DNA of 64,000 bases from Balneola sp. (lineage in GTDB: Bacteria; Bacteroidota; Rhodothermia; Balneolales; Balneolaceae), in contig JAEPPZ010000013.1 in the NCBI GenBank assembly GCA_017640785.1, forward strand, positions 1-64,000, read 5' to 3'. Positions within the stretch are counted from its first letter, which is position 1. Each line of letters begins with the position of its first letter. Both the position numbers and the translations under genes were made by a program. The notes below the pieces were generated by a model, which was not told where the DNA came from, searched no databases, and saw only the letters and a program-made list of their open reading frames with translations. Positions 25,959 through 35,523 of the stretch are shown piece by piece.

Positions 25959-26734
25959 TTTTGTGCACTTGATTCTGTGAAAGGTACAAATTCTTTATCA
26001 GAAGCTCTCCATCTAACGAGTTGGTATTCTCCATTGTTGTAAAGAGCCACTGTTTTATGATAGAAAAAGGTTCCAAGGTTTATATACGTTCCTTCCGAAA
26101 AAGTTTCCACTCTTGGGATATGATCGTGCCCCATAATGATGACATCAATATCTTTTTCTCCTAAAACTCTTTTAGCATGCTTATCTAACGGAACAGGAGT
26201 TCTGTGATCTTTCATTTTAGAAAACCCGGAGAACTTTTTCATAACGGGTATTCCGATCTCAGGAGGGAGCATAGCTTGGAAAAATTTCACAAAATATTTA
26301 CTGCGTAAAAGCCCATGAAAGAAAGGACGCAGAAGATCATCACTTCTGCCAAATCTTCCATCTCCATGCATTAGCAAGGTATTATATCCATTTTGTTGGA
26401 TAATTCGATAGTTGCACTCTACATCAAAACCCATTTCTTCAAAATAACCATATGTCCAGTTATCATGATTTCCGGTAATGTAAGTGGTTGGCTGGCATTC
26501 GGTATTATGTTTTTGAAATGCCTCTATTACTGTTTTACCAACTGTAGGAATAAATTTCTTTTTTGGATATTCCATCCAATAATCAAAAAGATCACCAAGA
26601 ACAAAGATCTTAATTTTATGCTTGCAACAATAGTTAATAAGTGAGATCAACTCTTGTTCGATCTTTTTTTCTGTATTGGTATCAAAAGCTCCGAGATGTA
26701 CATCAGAAATAAACAAACTGGTTTGGTTGTACAT
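25955..26734 (-). CDS. lpxH: UDP-2,3-diacylglucosamine diphosphatase (LpxH-like)
   Basis: LpxH hydrolyses UDP-2,3-diacylglucosamine to lipid X in lipid A synthesis, which indicates an LPS-bearing outer membrane. The 259-residue calcineurin-type phosphoesterase has the metal motifs FISDVHLG, GDLFDYW, TGNHDNW, MHGDGRFG and MGHDHIP. It is cytoplasmic and probably membrane-associated. It overlaps the PBP1A start by 4 bases and is 6 bases after the polyprenyl synthase gene. This makes a three-gene envelope operon. Confidence 0.88.
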   Translation of the reverse strand: MYNQTSLFISDVHLGAFDTNTEKKIEQELISLINYCCKHKIKIFVLGDLFDYWMEYPKKKFIPTVGKTVIEAFQKHNTECQPTTYITGNHDNWTYGYFEEMGFDVECNYRIIQQNGYNTLLMHGDGRFGRSDDLLRPFFHGLLRSKYFVKFFQAMLPPEIGIPVMKKFSGFSKMKDHRTPVPLDKHAKRVLGEKDIDVIIMGHDHIPRVETFSEGTYINLGTFFYHKTVALYNNGEYQLVRWRASDKEFVPFTESSAQK

Positions 26735-26739
26735 CAGCT

Positions 26740-27759
26740 CTATTTCTTTCGGGTAATTACGTAATGGATGAGGTCAGTGAAATCGATTCTGGCTTGCGAT
26801 TCAGGTAGCTTCTCTAGCCCTTCAATCGCTTTGTTTGCATATTCATACATATGCTGTTTTGCATAATCCATTCCACCTTTATCATGAACAAAGTCTACGA
26901 TCTCATCAATATTTTTCGAAGTCTTTTTTCTTTTCTTCATTAACGCCCGAATATGAGAAGCCTCTTTCTTAGAGCAGTGCTCCAATGCTTTTATAAGTGG
27001 CAATGTTACTTTACGCTCCTGAATATCATTTCGCTTTGGCTTGCCAATATCATACATACCATAATCAAAAAGGTCGTCTCTGATCTGAAAAGCAATTCCA
27101 ATGCTCATCCCGATATTTGCCATTAATTTATGTTGTTCTGTATCATTAGTGGCAGAAACGGCTCCACACTCACAGCAGGTAGAGATAAGGCTCGCTGTTT
27201 TTTCAGAGATGATCTGAAAGTATCGCTCTTCAGTCATGTTAAATAACCCGGCTGTTTTAAGCTGACGAAGTTCCCCCTCGCTCATTTTTTGAACTGCTTT
27301 GGATTGTACTTCCAGTAACTTGTACTCTTTGTTCTCAAGCGATACCAATAATCCCCGGGAAAGCAAAAAATCACCAAGAAGCACTCCCGCTTTATTTTTC
27401 CATATCTTATTAATGCTCACAAATCCGCGTCTGGAATTAGCTTCATCAACAACATCGTCATGAATCAGGGTAGCCGTGTGTAGCAATTCGATCATTGTAG
27501 CTGCAATATGACTTCTGCCGGAAATACCATCGAATAAATTGGCAGTCATAAAAACAAGAGTAGGACGAAGTTCTTTCCCTTTTTGTTTGTGCAGATATCT
27601 AAGAATTTGATCCAGTAGAAACACATCTGTTTTAACGGTATCTTTGAAAAAAGATCTGAATTCAGATAAATGTTCTGAAACAGGGGCGGTAATTTCTTTT
27701 AAAGATTTACGAACCACAGAATCTTTTTCAATTCTGGCAAGGGAAACGTTATCAGCCAT
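26740..27759 (-). CDS. Polyprenyl (all-trans) diphosphate synthase
   Basis: The enzyme extends isoprenoid diphosphates for the menaquinone side chain or other lipid carriers. The protein has both aspartate-rich motifs: LIHDDVVDEANSRRG (first DDxxD) and IRDDLFDY (second), plus GKELRPTLV near the N-terminus and GVLLGDFLLSRG. The start is taken at ATG 27759 (MADNVSLARIEKD), since the codon just before is TTG. Chain length is not predictable with certainty. With menA, menC and menE in the window, a menaquinone tail is a plausible product. Confidence 0.92.
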   Translation of the reverse strand: MADNVSLARIEKDSVVRKSLKEITAPVSEHLSEFRSFFKDTVKTDVFLLDQILRYLHKQKGKELRPTLVFMTANLFDGISGRSHIAATMIELLHTATLIHDDVVDEANSRRGFVSINKIWKNKAGVLLGDFLLSRGLLVSLENKEYKLLEVQSKAVQKMSEGELRQLKTAGLFNMTEERYFQIISEKTASLISTCCECGAVSATNDTEQHKLMANIGMSIGIAFQIRDDLFDYGMYDIGKPKRNDIQERKVTLPLIKALEHCSKKEASHIRALMKKRKKTSKNIDEIVDFVHDKGGMDYAKQHMYEYANKAIEGLEKLPESQARIDFTDLIHYVITRKK

Positions 27760-27861
27760 CAAATATGTTTAAATTTTCTTAAACTTGAACAGCTCTAAAT
27801 TTAGTTAATATATACGACAAATATTTAGGACTAATCACACTCACTCACTTAAAATAAAATT

Positions 27862-28851
27862 ATGATTACGAAGTTAGCCGGGCTTGAAACCATTGGGGTT
27901 TTAACAAGCGGAGGAGATTCACCCGGAATGAATGCGGCTGTACGTGCCGTGGTAAGGGTTGCAGCAAAAAATGACTTAAAAGTTTTTGGAATCAGACATG
28001 GATATCATGGATTAATTCACGATGAAGTGAAGCCCATGAAAAATAATTCTGTTTCAAATATCATCCAAAGAGGAGGCACTATTCTCAAGTCTGCGCGCTC
28101 TCAGGAATTCAGAACTGTAGAAGGAAGAAAGAAGGCAGCAGAAACTATTAAGAAATATAATATAGATGCGCTGGTAGCTATCGGAGGAGACGGAACCTTT
28201 ACCGGAGCAAATATTTTTAGTCAGGAACACGGGATAAAAGTAATTGGGATTCCCGCAACTATCGACAATGATATAATCGGGACCGATGAAACAATCGGAT
28301 ATGATACAGCATTAAATACGGCACTTGATGCTGTAGATAAAATACGTGACACCGCTGATGCTCATGAACGAATGTTCTTGGTGGAGGTTATGGGAAGGGA
28401 TGCCGGTTTCATAGCACTTGAAACCAGCATAGCCGGTGGAGCTGAACTTGCTTTACTTCCGGAAGAGTTGATGGATATCGAAGATGTAAAGTCCCAGCTT
28501 AAAACTATGCTTAAGAATCAGGTTAGAAGTAGTCTGGTTGTAGTAGCAGAAGGGGATGAATCCGGAGGAGCTATTCAATTGGCAGAGCAGATTCGAGACG
28601 ATTTCAAAAAATACGATATGCGTGTCTGTATTTTAGGACATATTCAAAGAGGAGGTTCCCCAACAGCGCGGGATCGTGTTTTGGCAAGCAGATTGGGAGC
28701 TGCTGCAATTAAAACATTGATGGAAGGACATAGTGGTGTAATGGTTGGAATCGTTAATGGTAAAATTAAAATTACTCCAATTAAAGTTGCTGTAGATAGA
28801 AAAAAAGATCTTGATCACTCACTTATAGAATTAGCCAAACTACTTAGATAA
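27862..28851 (+). CDS. pfkA: 6-phosphofructokinase
   Basis: PfkA phosphorylates fructose-6-phosphate at the committing step of glycolysis. The 329-residue protein has GVLTSGGDSPGMNAAVRAVVR (ATP and metal loop), IGGDGTFTGA, IPATIDNDI (catalytic Asp) and EVMGRDAGFIAL. The GGDG form, and not GGDD, points to ATP over pyrophosphate as donor. Its stop overlaps the pgi start by one base (TAATG), so consecutive glycolytic steps are coupled. Confidence 0.95.
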   Translation: MITKLAGLETIGVLTSGGDSPGMNAAVRAVVRVAAKNDLKVFGIRHGYHGLIHDEVKPMKNNSVSNIIQRGGTILKSARSQEFRTVEGRKKAAETIKKYNIDALVAIGGDGTFTGANIFSQEHGIKVIGIPATIDNDIIGTDETIGYDTALNTALDAVDKIRDTADAHERMFLVEVMGRDAGFIALETSIAGGAELALLPEELMDIEDVKSQLKTMLKNQVRSSLVVVAEGDESGGAIQLAEQIRDDFKKYDMRVCILGHIQRGGSPTARDRVLASRLGAAAIKTLMEGHSGVMVGIVNGKIKITPIKVAVDRKKDLDHSLIELAKLLR

Positions 28852-30140
28852 TGATTTCAATTAACACCGACATTGCTAAAGAATTTATTTCCGAAGAAGC
28901 ATACACTGAATCTCTCGAAAAGTGCGAAGAGGCACTTATTCAGCTAAAAGATAAAACTGGTAAAGGATCCGAATGGTTAGGTTGGAGAGATCTGCTGAAG
29001 TCTCCAAACGACGCTTTGCTGGAAAAAATAAGTTCTTTAGGCAGAGATATCAGAGATAATGCTGATATTTTTATTGTCTGCGGTATCGGAGGTTCCTATT
29101 TAGGGGCAAAAGCTGTTATCGACGCACTTTCTCCTCATTTCAATAAAAAGGGACCGGAAATACTTTTTGCGGGACACCATATGGGAGGAAAATACCTTCA
29201 GGAGCTTTTAGCTTATATAAAAACTCCGAAACAGGATGGAAGCCCGAAAAGCGTGTATGTTAATGTAATCTCAAAATCGGGCTCTACATTAGAAACAGCA
29301 CTCTCATTCAGAATGATTCGTGAAGTCATGGATCACATGTATGGAGACAAAGCCGCTGATCGGATTATCTGTACTACCAGCAATGAAGGTGGAGTTCTGA
29401 ATGGGTTGATCGAAGAAAAAGGGTATAGAAAATTTATTATTCCTGAAGATGTTGGAGGTAGATTTTCAGTGTTAACACCTGTTGGGCTGATACCAATAGC
29501 TGTTGCCGGTATAGATGTAAAGACACTTTTTTATGGCGCAGTATCCGCATTCAATAAATATGAAGAGGACGCAACAGAAATAGTGAACTACGCAGCTGTC
29601 CGAAGATCTCTTCATGAAAAAGGAATTACCATTGATGTATTTTCATGCTTTGAGCCTGAGTTGCAATCTTTTGGAGGTTGGATACAGCAACTAATGGGAG
29701 AGAGTGAAGGCAAAGAGGGTAAAGGAATTTTCCCAACCGTAGCTACTTTTTCAACTGATCTGCATAGTTTAGGCCAATTTATTCAACAAGGTACCAGAAG
29801 TTTGATGGAAACTTTTATAATTGTTGAAAAACCCATTTCAGATTTAAAGGTGAACTCTTTAGAAGGAGATCATGATAAATTAAATTATCTGGCAGGAAAT
29901 TCTTTCCATGAAATTAATACCAAGGCAAGAATCGGTACTACTGAAGCGCACAAAGATGGAGAGGTTCCGATTATAAATTTATCATTGAGCTCTTTGAATG
30001 CAGAAGTAATGGGGGAGCTTATTTACTTTTTTGAATTGCTGACGGGGGTATTTGTATATAGTTTGGGAGTTAACCCATTTAACCAACCTGGGGTTGAAGA
30101 TTACAAAAAAGCGATGTACCGTTTGCTTGGAAAAGATTAA
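28851..30140 (+). CDS. pgi: Glucose-6-phosphate isomerase
   Basis: Pgi interconverts glucose-6-phosphate and fructose-6-phosphate. The 429-residue protein is the short, Bacillus-type form, with VCGIGGSYLGAKAVIDAL, VISKSGSTLETALSFR, GGRFSVLTPVGLIPIAV, QQLMGESEGKEGKGIFP and the C-terminal GVNPFNQPGVEDYK with the catalytic lysine region. It lies between pfkA (1-base overlap) and a deoxynucleoside kinase (9-base gap). Confidence 0.96.
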   Translation: MISINTDIAKEFISEEAYTESLEKCEEALIQLKDKTGKGSEWLGWRDLLKSPNDALLEKISSLGRDIRDNADIFIVCGIGGSYLGAKAVIDALSPHFNKKGPEILFAGHHMGGKYLQELLAYIKTPKQDGSPKSVYVNVISKSGSTLETALSFRMIREVMDHMYGDKAADRIICTTSNEGGVLNGLIEEKGYRKFIIPEDVGGRFSVLTPVGLIPIAVAGIDVKTLFYGAVSAFNKYEEDATEIVNYAAVRRSLHEKGITIDVFSCFEPELQSFGGWIQQLMGESEGKEGKGIFPTVATFSTDLHSLGQFIQQGTRSLMETFIIVEKPISDLKVNSLEGDHDKLNYLAGNSFHEINTKARIGTTEAHKDGEVPIINLSLSSLNAEVMGELIYFFELLTGVFVYSLGVNPFNQPGVEDYKKAMYRLLGKD

Positions 30141-30149
30141 AAGGAACTT

Positions 30150-30791
30150 ATGAGCGATTCGAAAAATAAAAACTCTAAATATATAGCAGTAGCCGGAAAT
30201 ATCGGGGCGGGGAAATCATCCCTTACCAGTTTGTTGTCAAAGCATTTTGGATGGGAGGCTTTTTATGAGTCAGTAGATGACAATCCTTATCTGGCAGATT
30301 TCTATGAAGACATGCGTAGATGGAGTTTCAATCTTCAGATCTATTTTCTGTCTAGCAGATTTAGACATCAGAAAGAGATGCTGGAAAATGATATAAGCCT
30401 GATACAGGACAGAACCATTTATGAGGATGTAGAGATCTTCGCAAAAAACCTTCATGAAATGAGTTTGATGAGTGATCGCGATTTCACGAATTATGAAGCT
30501 TTGTTTCATGAAATGAGCCATTACTTGCGTCCGCCCGACTTACTAATTTATCTGCGTGCTCAAGTTCCTACTCTGGTGAATCAAATTCAGCAGCGGGGAA
30601 GGGATTATGAGAACACTATAAGGATCGATTATCTTGAAAGGCTGAACAGATTATATGAGGATTGGATTGATCGTTATCCTCATGAAAAGCTTATTATTGA
30701 GACTGATGACCTCGATTTTGTTAATAATAATGAAGATTTAGGCTCTATAATTGAGCAAGTTGACAAGCGACTTTTTGGTCTTTTTAATTGA
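30150..30791 (+). CDS. Deoxynucleoside kinase (dNK family)
   Basis: The 213-residue salvage kinase phosphorylates deoxyadenosine or deoxyguanosine. It has a P-loop VAGNIGAGKSSLTSLLS at about residues 14-30, FYESVDDNPYLADFYED (substrate region), DRTIYEDVEIFAKNL (the DRS-type motif) and the RGRDYENTI lid. An AAGGA ribosome site precedes the ATG. It is probably cotranscribed with pfkA and pgi. Confidence 0.93.
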   Translation: MSDSKNKNSKYIAVAGNIGAGKSSLTSLLSKHFGWEAFYESVDDNPYLADFYEDMRRWSFNLQIYFLSSRFRHQKEMLENDISLIQDRTIYEDVEIFAKNLHEMSLMSDRDFTNYEALFHEMSHYLRPPDLLIYLRAQVPTLVNQIQQRGRDYENTIRIDYLERLNRLYEDWIDRYPHEKLIIETDDLDFVNNNEDLGSIIEQVDKRLFGLFN

Positions 30792-30844
30792 TTGTAAGCG
30801 TGTAGGATAATCCTTATATTTACAAGCTGTAAAGGAGACGTTCT

Positions 30845-31348
30845 ATGTTGAAGTTTAAGATCTTTGAAATACCTGAAGGACAAAGCCAAAGAACCATCGA
30901 ATTAGAAAGCGATGATCTTGAGATTGAGGAAGTTCCGTTTGAAGGAGCTGTACTTGATATCAACTTCTATCGCACGCTTCAGTTTATCCAAGTCAAATTT
31001 GGATTAAAAGCTGATATAAAACTTATTTGTGACCGATCTTTAGATGAATTTGATCATCAGATCGAAACCAATTATGAAGTTTTATTTAAAGCTGAAGAAG
31101 TGGAAGAATCGGCGGATGAAAAAGGCTCCATCAGGAATATTGATATTCATTCTAAACAAATAGACTTAGAGCAGGATGTGTTGGATAGCATATTGCTCAA
31201 TCTCCCGGTAAAAAAATTACATCCCCGTTTTTTGGATGATGAAGGAAATCCTAAAGAGTTTGTACACCAACAATTTGGTAACGACTCTGATGAAGAGGAA
31301 GAAAACATCGACCCAAGATGGGAAGCATTAAAAGAATTAAAGAAATAA
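30845..31348 (+). CDS. DUF177 (YceD) family protein
   Basis: The 167-residue protein matches DUF177, whose genes are nearly always directly upstream of rpmF, as here. The core GAVLDINFYRTLQFIQVKF is followed by LICDRSLDEFDHQIETNYEVLF and a C-terminal ILLNLPVKKLHP segment. The usual C-x-R-C-L pattern is reduced to one cysteine (ICDRSL). In other bacteria YceD affects 23S rRNA abundance. A strong AAAGGAG ribosome site precedes the ATG. It begins the fatty-acid synthesis operon. Confidence 0.88.
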   Translation: MLKFKIFEIPEGQSQRTIELESDDLEIEEVPFEGAVLDINFYRTLQFIQVKFGLKADIKLICDRSLDEFDHQIETNYEVLFKAEEVEESADEKGSIRNIDIHSKQIDLEQDVLDSILLNLPVKKLHPRFLDDEGNPKEFVHQQFGNDSDEEEENIDPRWEALKELKK

Positions 31349-31359
31349 TTAAGTAAATA

Positions 31360-31542
31360 ATGGCACATCCAAAACGAAAAACCTCGAATGCACGAAAGAA
31401 CAAACGTCGTGCACATCATGCAATTTCAGATGTTACCTTAGCGAAATGTTCAAACTGCGGCGAACTCCACAGATATCACCATGCTTGCACAGAGTGTGGG
31501 CACTACAGAGGTCGTCAGGTTACAAAAGCAGCCGCTAACTAA
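31360..31542 (+). CDS. rpmF: 50S ribosomal protein L32
   Basis: The 60-residue protein starts MAHPKRKTSNARKNKRRAHH, the canonical L32 start, and has a zinc ribbon made by CSNC and CTEC separated by nine residues. Both cysteine pairs are intact, so it is the zinc-binding form. It lies between DUF177 and plsX, the conserved order in many bacteria. Confidence 0.98.
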   Translation: MAHPKRKTSNARKNKRRAHHAISDVTLAKCSNCGELHRYHHACTECGHYRGRQVTKAAAN

Positions 31543-31553
31543 ATAAAAATTCT

Positions 31554-32537
31554 ATGATTGTTGCAGTAGATGCAGCCGGTGGAGATCATTATCCCAAAGC
31601 TCCTGTTGAAGGAGCTTTATTAGCAGTTCAGGAAGACGAAAGTTTAACTGTTCTTCTGTTGGGACCCGAGGATCTGATTAAAAAAGAGCTTGAAGGAAAA
31701 GAGTACGATAAGAAACGTGTTCTAATTCAGGATGCTCCTCAGATCATCGGAATGGAAGAGTCTCCGGCTGCTGCAGTAAAAGGTAAGCAGCAATCATCTA
31801 TTGTAATCGGAATGGGATTACACAAAGCCGGTAAATGCGATGCGTTTGTAAGCGCAGGAAATACCGGAGCTCTTCTTGCAGCGTCTACTTTTATTCTAGG
31901 TAAACTGGAAGGTATTTTGCGTCCTACAATTGGTGCGTATTACCCAACAGTAAAAGGATTCCGTCTTTTGTTAGATGCAGGCGCAAATTTAGATGTTAAA
32001 CCTGAAGTAGCCCTTCAATTTGCAAAAATGGGGCAAGTATATTGCCGTAGCATCATAGGTGTTGAATCTCCTACTGTTGGTTTGCTTAATGTTGGAGAAG
32101 AAGATGAAAAGGGAACAGAAGAACTGAAAGCCATTCATAAGCACATTAAAGACTTACCCGGTTTTATTGGTAATGTGGAAGGTAAAGATATTCTTTCAGG
32201 CAAAGCAGATGTGTATTTAACAGATGGTTTGGTTGGGAATATTTTATTGAAATTCGGAGAATCTATTCCTGCTACTATTATGAAATTAGTGGAAAGAGCA
32301 GTCTCAAAGCTGGATCTTGAAGTTGAAGAGATAGTTGCTGCTCAAAAGATTCTGAAAACAGCATTAGCTCCATTTAATTATGAAAGAGTAGGTGGTGTTC
32401 CTTTTCTGGGCGTTAATGGCGTAAGTATTGTAGGTCACGGGGGTAGCTCACCTCTTGCAATTAAAAATATGATCAAAAGCGCGGTGTCTTGCATCGAAAA
32501 TGATGTTAACGGCAAAATCGTATCATCACTAAACTGA
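31554..32537 (+). CDS. plsX: Phosphate acyltransferase PlsX
   Basis: PlsX makes acyl-phosphate from acyl-ACP for phospholipid synthesis. The 327-residue protein has VAVDAAGGDHYPKAPVEGA at the N-terminus, FVSAGNTGALLAAS, RLLLDAGANLDVKPE, GLLNVGEEDEKGTE and HGGSSPLAIKNMI near the C-terminus. Twelve bases separate it from fabH. It links phospholipid synthesis to the fatty-acid genes downstream. Confidence 0.96.
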   Translation: MIVAVDAAGGDHYPKAPVEGALLAVQEDESLTVLLLGPEDLIKKELEGKEYDKKRVLIQDAPQIIGMEESPAAAVKGKQQSSIVIGMGLHKAGKCDAFVSAGNTGALLAASTFILGKLEGILRPTIGAYYPTVKGFRLLLDAGANLDVKPEVALQFAKMGQVYCRSIIGVESPTVGLLNVGEEDEKGTEELKAIHKHIKDLPGFIGNVEGKDILSGKADVYLTDGLVGNILLKFGESIPATIMKLVERAVSKLDLEVEEIVAAQKILKTALAPFNYERVGGVPFLGVNGVSIVGHGGSSPLAIKNMIKSAVSCIENDVNGKIVSSLN

Positions 32538-32548
32538 TTTAATCTTTT

Positions 32549-33541
32549 ATGGAAGTAAAACAAGCAAAGATCACTGCAGTTGGACATTATTTGCCGGAGT
32601 TCAGAATGACCAACTTTGAGTTGGAAAAGCTCATGGACACCAATGATGAGTGGATCAGAACAAGAACAGGTATATCAGAAAGAAGAATTTTAAAAGATCC
32701 CGATAAAGCTACGGCATTTATGGGGGCAGAGGCTGCAAAAGAAGCACTTGAAAGTGCAAATGTTGACGCATCAGAAATTGATCTTGTAATATTAGCCACG
32801 GTAACTCCTGATTATTTATTCCCCGCTACTGCTTGCCTGGTTCAGAATATGATCGGCGCTACAAAGGCTTTCGCATTTGACCTTTCAGCGGCTTGTTCAG
32901 GATTTTTATACGCTCTTAGTACCGGATCAATGTACATCGAATCAGGCAGAGCTAAGAAAGTGCTTGTGATCGGTTCCGACAAAATGAGCTCAATACTGGA
33001 TTACACCGACAGAACCACAAGTATTCTTTTTGGAGATGGTGCTGGCGCTGTTTTACTTGAAGAATCTACAGATGGAACCGGATTGATCGATCAAATTCAT
33101 TACACTGAAGGCGATACAAATTGTAGTTTATATCAGCATGCAGGCGGTAGTAGAAACCCCGCTACTAAAGAAACTGTTGAGAATAAACAACATTATATTA
33201 CTCAGGATGGCCGTGCCGTATTCAAGAAAGCAACGATGGGCATGGCTGATGTTTCTCTTGAGATCATGAAGAAAAATAATCTGGAGCCTGAAGATGTAGC
33301 GTGGCTAGTTCCACATCAGGCAAACCTAAGAATTATAGATGCCACTGCAAACAGAATGGGATTATCATCAGAAAAAGTGATGATAAACATCGATAAATAC
33401 GGGAATACAACTGCAGGTACGATCCCGCTTTGTTTATACGATTGGAAAGATAAATTGAATCATGGTGATAACTTAATTTTAGCAGCATTCGGTGGCGGTT
33501 TTACATGGGGTGCTATTTATCTAAAATGGGGAATTAAATAA
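32549..33541 (+). CDS. fabH: Beta-ketoacyl-ACP synthase III
   Basis: FabH starts fatty-acid synthesis by condensing an acyl-CoA primer with malonyl-ACP. The 330-residue thiolase-fold protein has active-site Cys116 (SAACSGFLYA), His in WLVPHQANLRI and Asn in GNTTAGTIPL. The primer preference (acetyl or branched) cannot be assigned. The stop overlaps the fabD start by one base (TAATG). Confidence 0.96.
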   Translation: MEVKQAKITAVGHYLPEFRMTNFELEKLMDTNDEWIRTRTGISERRILKDPDKATAFMGAEAAKEALESANVDASEIDLVILATVTPDYLFPATACLVQNMIGATKAFAFDLSAACSGFLYALSTGSMYIESGRAKKVLVIGSDKMSSILDYTDRTTSILFGDGAGAVLLEESTDGTGLIDQIHYTEGDTNCSLYQHAGGSRNPATKETVENKQHYITQDGRAVFKKATMGMADVSLEIMKKNNLEPEDVAWLVPHQANLRIIDATANRMGLSSEKVMINIDKYGNTTAGTIPLCLYDWKDKLNHGDNLILAAFGGGFTWGAIYLKWGIK

Positions 33542-34428
33542 TGAGTACAGCATATCTGTTTCCCGGACAGGGATCTCAATTTGTTGGAATGGGAAAGGAT
33601 CATTACGATTCCAACCCTGAATTTTCCAAATTGGTTGATCAAGCAAATGAAGTGCTTGGTATAGATCTGAAATCAATAATGTTTGATGGTCCGGAAGAGA
33701 AATTAAAGCAAACTGAGTTTACACAACCGGCAATCTTTCTGCATTCTGTTGCTTTATACAAGACATTAGATGCAGCACCTGATATGGTTGCAGGCCATAG
33801 CCTTGGGGAGTTCTCAGCTTTGGTTGCCTGTGGCGCAGTAAGTTTCGAAGACGCATTGAAGATCGTTCGAAGACGTGGTGAATTAATGCAGGCTGCCGGA
33901 GCATCCAATCCTGGAACAATGGCGGCGATCATTGGTATGGATGATGACAAAGTAGAACTGGTTTGCAAAAAAGCTGTGGAACAAACTGGTAAAGAAGTAG
34001 TAGCAGCAAACTACAATTGTCCGGGACAGTTGGTAATTTCAGGATATGTGGAAGCTGTAAAGGCAGCAGTTGATATTGCTAAAGAAGACGGAGCTAGAAT
34101 GGCTATGTTATTACCGGTTTCCGGGGCGTTCCACTCTTCTTTAATGGAACCGGCTTTTGTAGGATTAAAAGAGTCTTTGGAGAATTTGGATATCAATACA
34201 CCGAATTGTCCTATTTACAGCAACTTTACTGCAGAACCAACGTCTGATGTTGATGAAATAAGATCAAATTTATTGGATCAGTTAATGAATCCCGTTCGCT
34301 GGACACAAACATTGCAGAACATGATTGCAAATGGAGCTACGGCTTTTGTTGAAGTTGGTCCGGGTAAAGTTTTACAGGGTTTGGTAAAAAGAACCGACAG
34401 AAAAGCAGAAATTTCAGGACATCAATAA
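33541..34428 (+). CDS. fabD: Malonyl-CoA:ACP transacylase
   Basis: FabD loads malonyl groups on ACP. The 295-residue protein has FPGQGSQFVGMG at the start, the nucleophile motif GHSLGEFSAL (Ser87), and VSGAFHSSLM with the catalytic His near residue 197, followed by VEVGPGKVLQGL. Translation is coupled to fabH by the one-base overlap. Confidence 0.96.
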   Translation: MSTAYLFPGQGSQFVGMGKDHYDSNPEFSKLVDQANEVLGIDLKSIMFDGPEEKLKQTEFTQPAIFLHSVALYKTLDAAPDMVAGHSLGEFSALVACGAVSFEDALKIVRRRGELMQAAGASNPGTMAAIIGMDDDKVELVCKKAVEQTGKEVVAANYNCPGQLVISGYVEAVKAAVDIAKEDGARMAMLLPVSGAFHSSLMEPAFVGLKESLENLDINTPNCPIYSNFTAEPTSDVDEIRSNLLDQLMNPVRWTQTLQNMIANGATAFVEVGPGKVLQGLVKRTDRKAEISGHQ

Positions 34429-34435
34429 AAAAATC

Positions 34436-35185
34436 ATGGGTTTATCTTTAGAAGGAAAAAGCTGTTTAGTAACCGGAGGAAGTAGAGGAATAGGAAGATC
34501 TATTGCTCTCAGACTGGCAGAATTCGGAGCCGATGTTGCCATTACTTATGCACGCTCAGCAGATGCTGCGAATGAAGTTGTTAAAGAAATTGAAGCGTTA
34601 GGAAGAAAAGGAAAAGCTTTTCAGGCCGATGCAGTGGATTACTCTCAAGCTGAAGATGTTATTAAAACGATAACGGATGAATTCGGCAAAATTGATGTAT
34701 TGGTTAACAATGCAGGTATCACAAAAGATAATTTGATCCTTCGAATGAGCGAAGAACAATGGGATGATGTGATCACCACAAACTTGAAGAGTGTTTTCAA
34801 TTATTCTAAAGCTGCTGCAAGACCAATGATGAAGAACCGAGGAGGTTCAATCATCAACATCAGTTCTGTAGTAGGAATCTCAGGAAATGGAGGTCAAACA
34901 AACTATTCTGCCTCAAAAGCAGGTATAATTGGTTTCACCAAATCTTATGCTAAGGAACTCGCTTCCCGAAATATAAGAGCGAACGTAATTGCTCCGGGAT
35001 ACATTCTTACCGATATGACTGATCAATTAGATGAAAAAGTTTTAGAAGGAATTAAGGCTGAAACTCCATTGGGAAGAGCTGGAGAAGCCACAGAAGTTGC
35101 TGATGCAGTTGTATTTTTAGCATCAGATATGAGTACGTATATTACAGGCGAAACCATCAGAGTTGATGGCGGAATGGCTATGTAA
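34436..35185 (+). CDS. fabG: 3-oxoacyl-ACP reductase
   Basis: FabG reduces beta-ketoacyl-ACP with NADPH. The 249-residue classical SDR has TGGSRGIGRSIAL (cofactor loop), VNNAGITKDNL, Ser in INISSVVG and YSASKAG with the Tyr/Lys pair, and it ends GETIRVDGGMAM. The gene is 7 bases after fabD and 82 bases before acpP, the usual order. Confidence 0.96.
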   Translation: MGLSLEGKSCLVTGGSRGIGRSIALRLAEFGADVAITYARSADAANEVVKEIEALGRKGKAFQADAVDYSQAEDVIKTITDEFGKIDVLVNNAGITKDNLILRMSEEQWDDVITTNLKSVFNYSKAAARPMMKNRGGSIINISSVVGISGNGGQTNYSASKAGIIGFTKSYAKELASRNIRANVIAPGYILTDMTDQLDEKVLEGIKAETPLGRAGEATEVADAVVFLASDMSTYITGETIRVDGGMAM

Positions 35186-35267
35186 TTTCTTATTAGTGCT
35201 TGAATGAATTTTTATGTTTAATTTATTATCGTAAAACCTAACTACTAAAAACCTTAAAGGACACAAT

Positions 35268-35507
35268 ATGTCACAAGATGTAGAATCAAAAGTAAAAGAC
35301 ATTATCATCGATAAACTTGGTGTTGATGAATCAGAAGTTGTATCAGATGCAAACTTCACAAACGATCTTGGTGCTGACTCACTAGACACTGTTGAGTTGA
35401 TCATGGAATTCGAAAAAGAATTCGATCTAAGTATTCCTGACGAAGATGCAGAGAATATCGCTACAGTTGGTGATGCAACAAGCTACCTATCAGGTAAACT
35501 CTCTTAA
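35268..35507 (+). CDS. acpP: Acyl carrier protein
   Basis: The 79-residue acidic carrier protein has the phosphopantetheine site at Ser38 in [13 protein letters not shown]. The [15 protein letters not shown] start and the [15 protein letters not shown] tail are typical. A good AAAGGA ribosome site 8 bases before the ATG fits the high expression expected of ACP. The 82-base gap upstream could hold an extra promoter. Confidence 0.97.
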   Translation: MSQDVESKVKDIIIDKLGVDESEVVSDANFTNDLGADSLDTVELIMEFEKEFDLSIPDEDAENIATVGDATSYLSGKLS

Positions 35508-35523
35508 AAACCTTATTTAATTT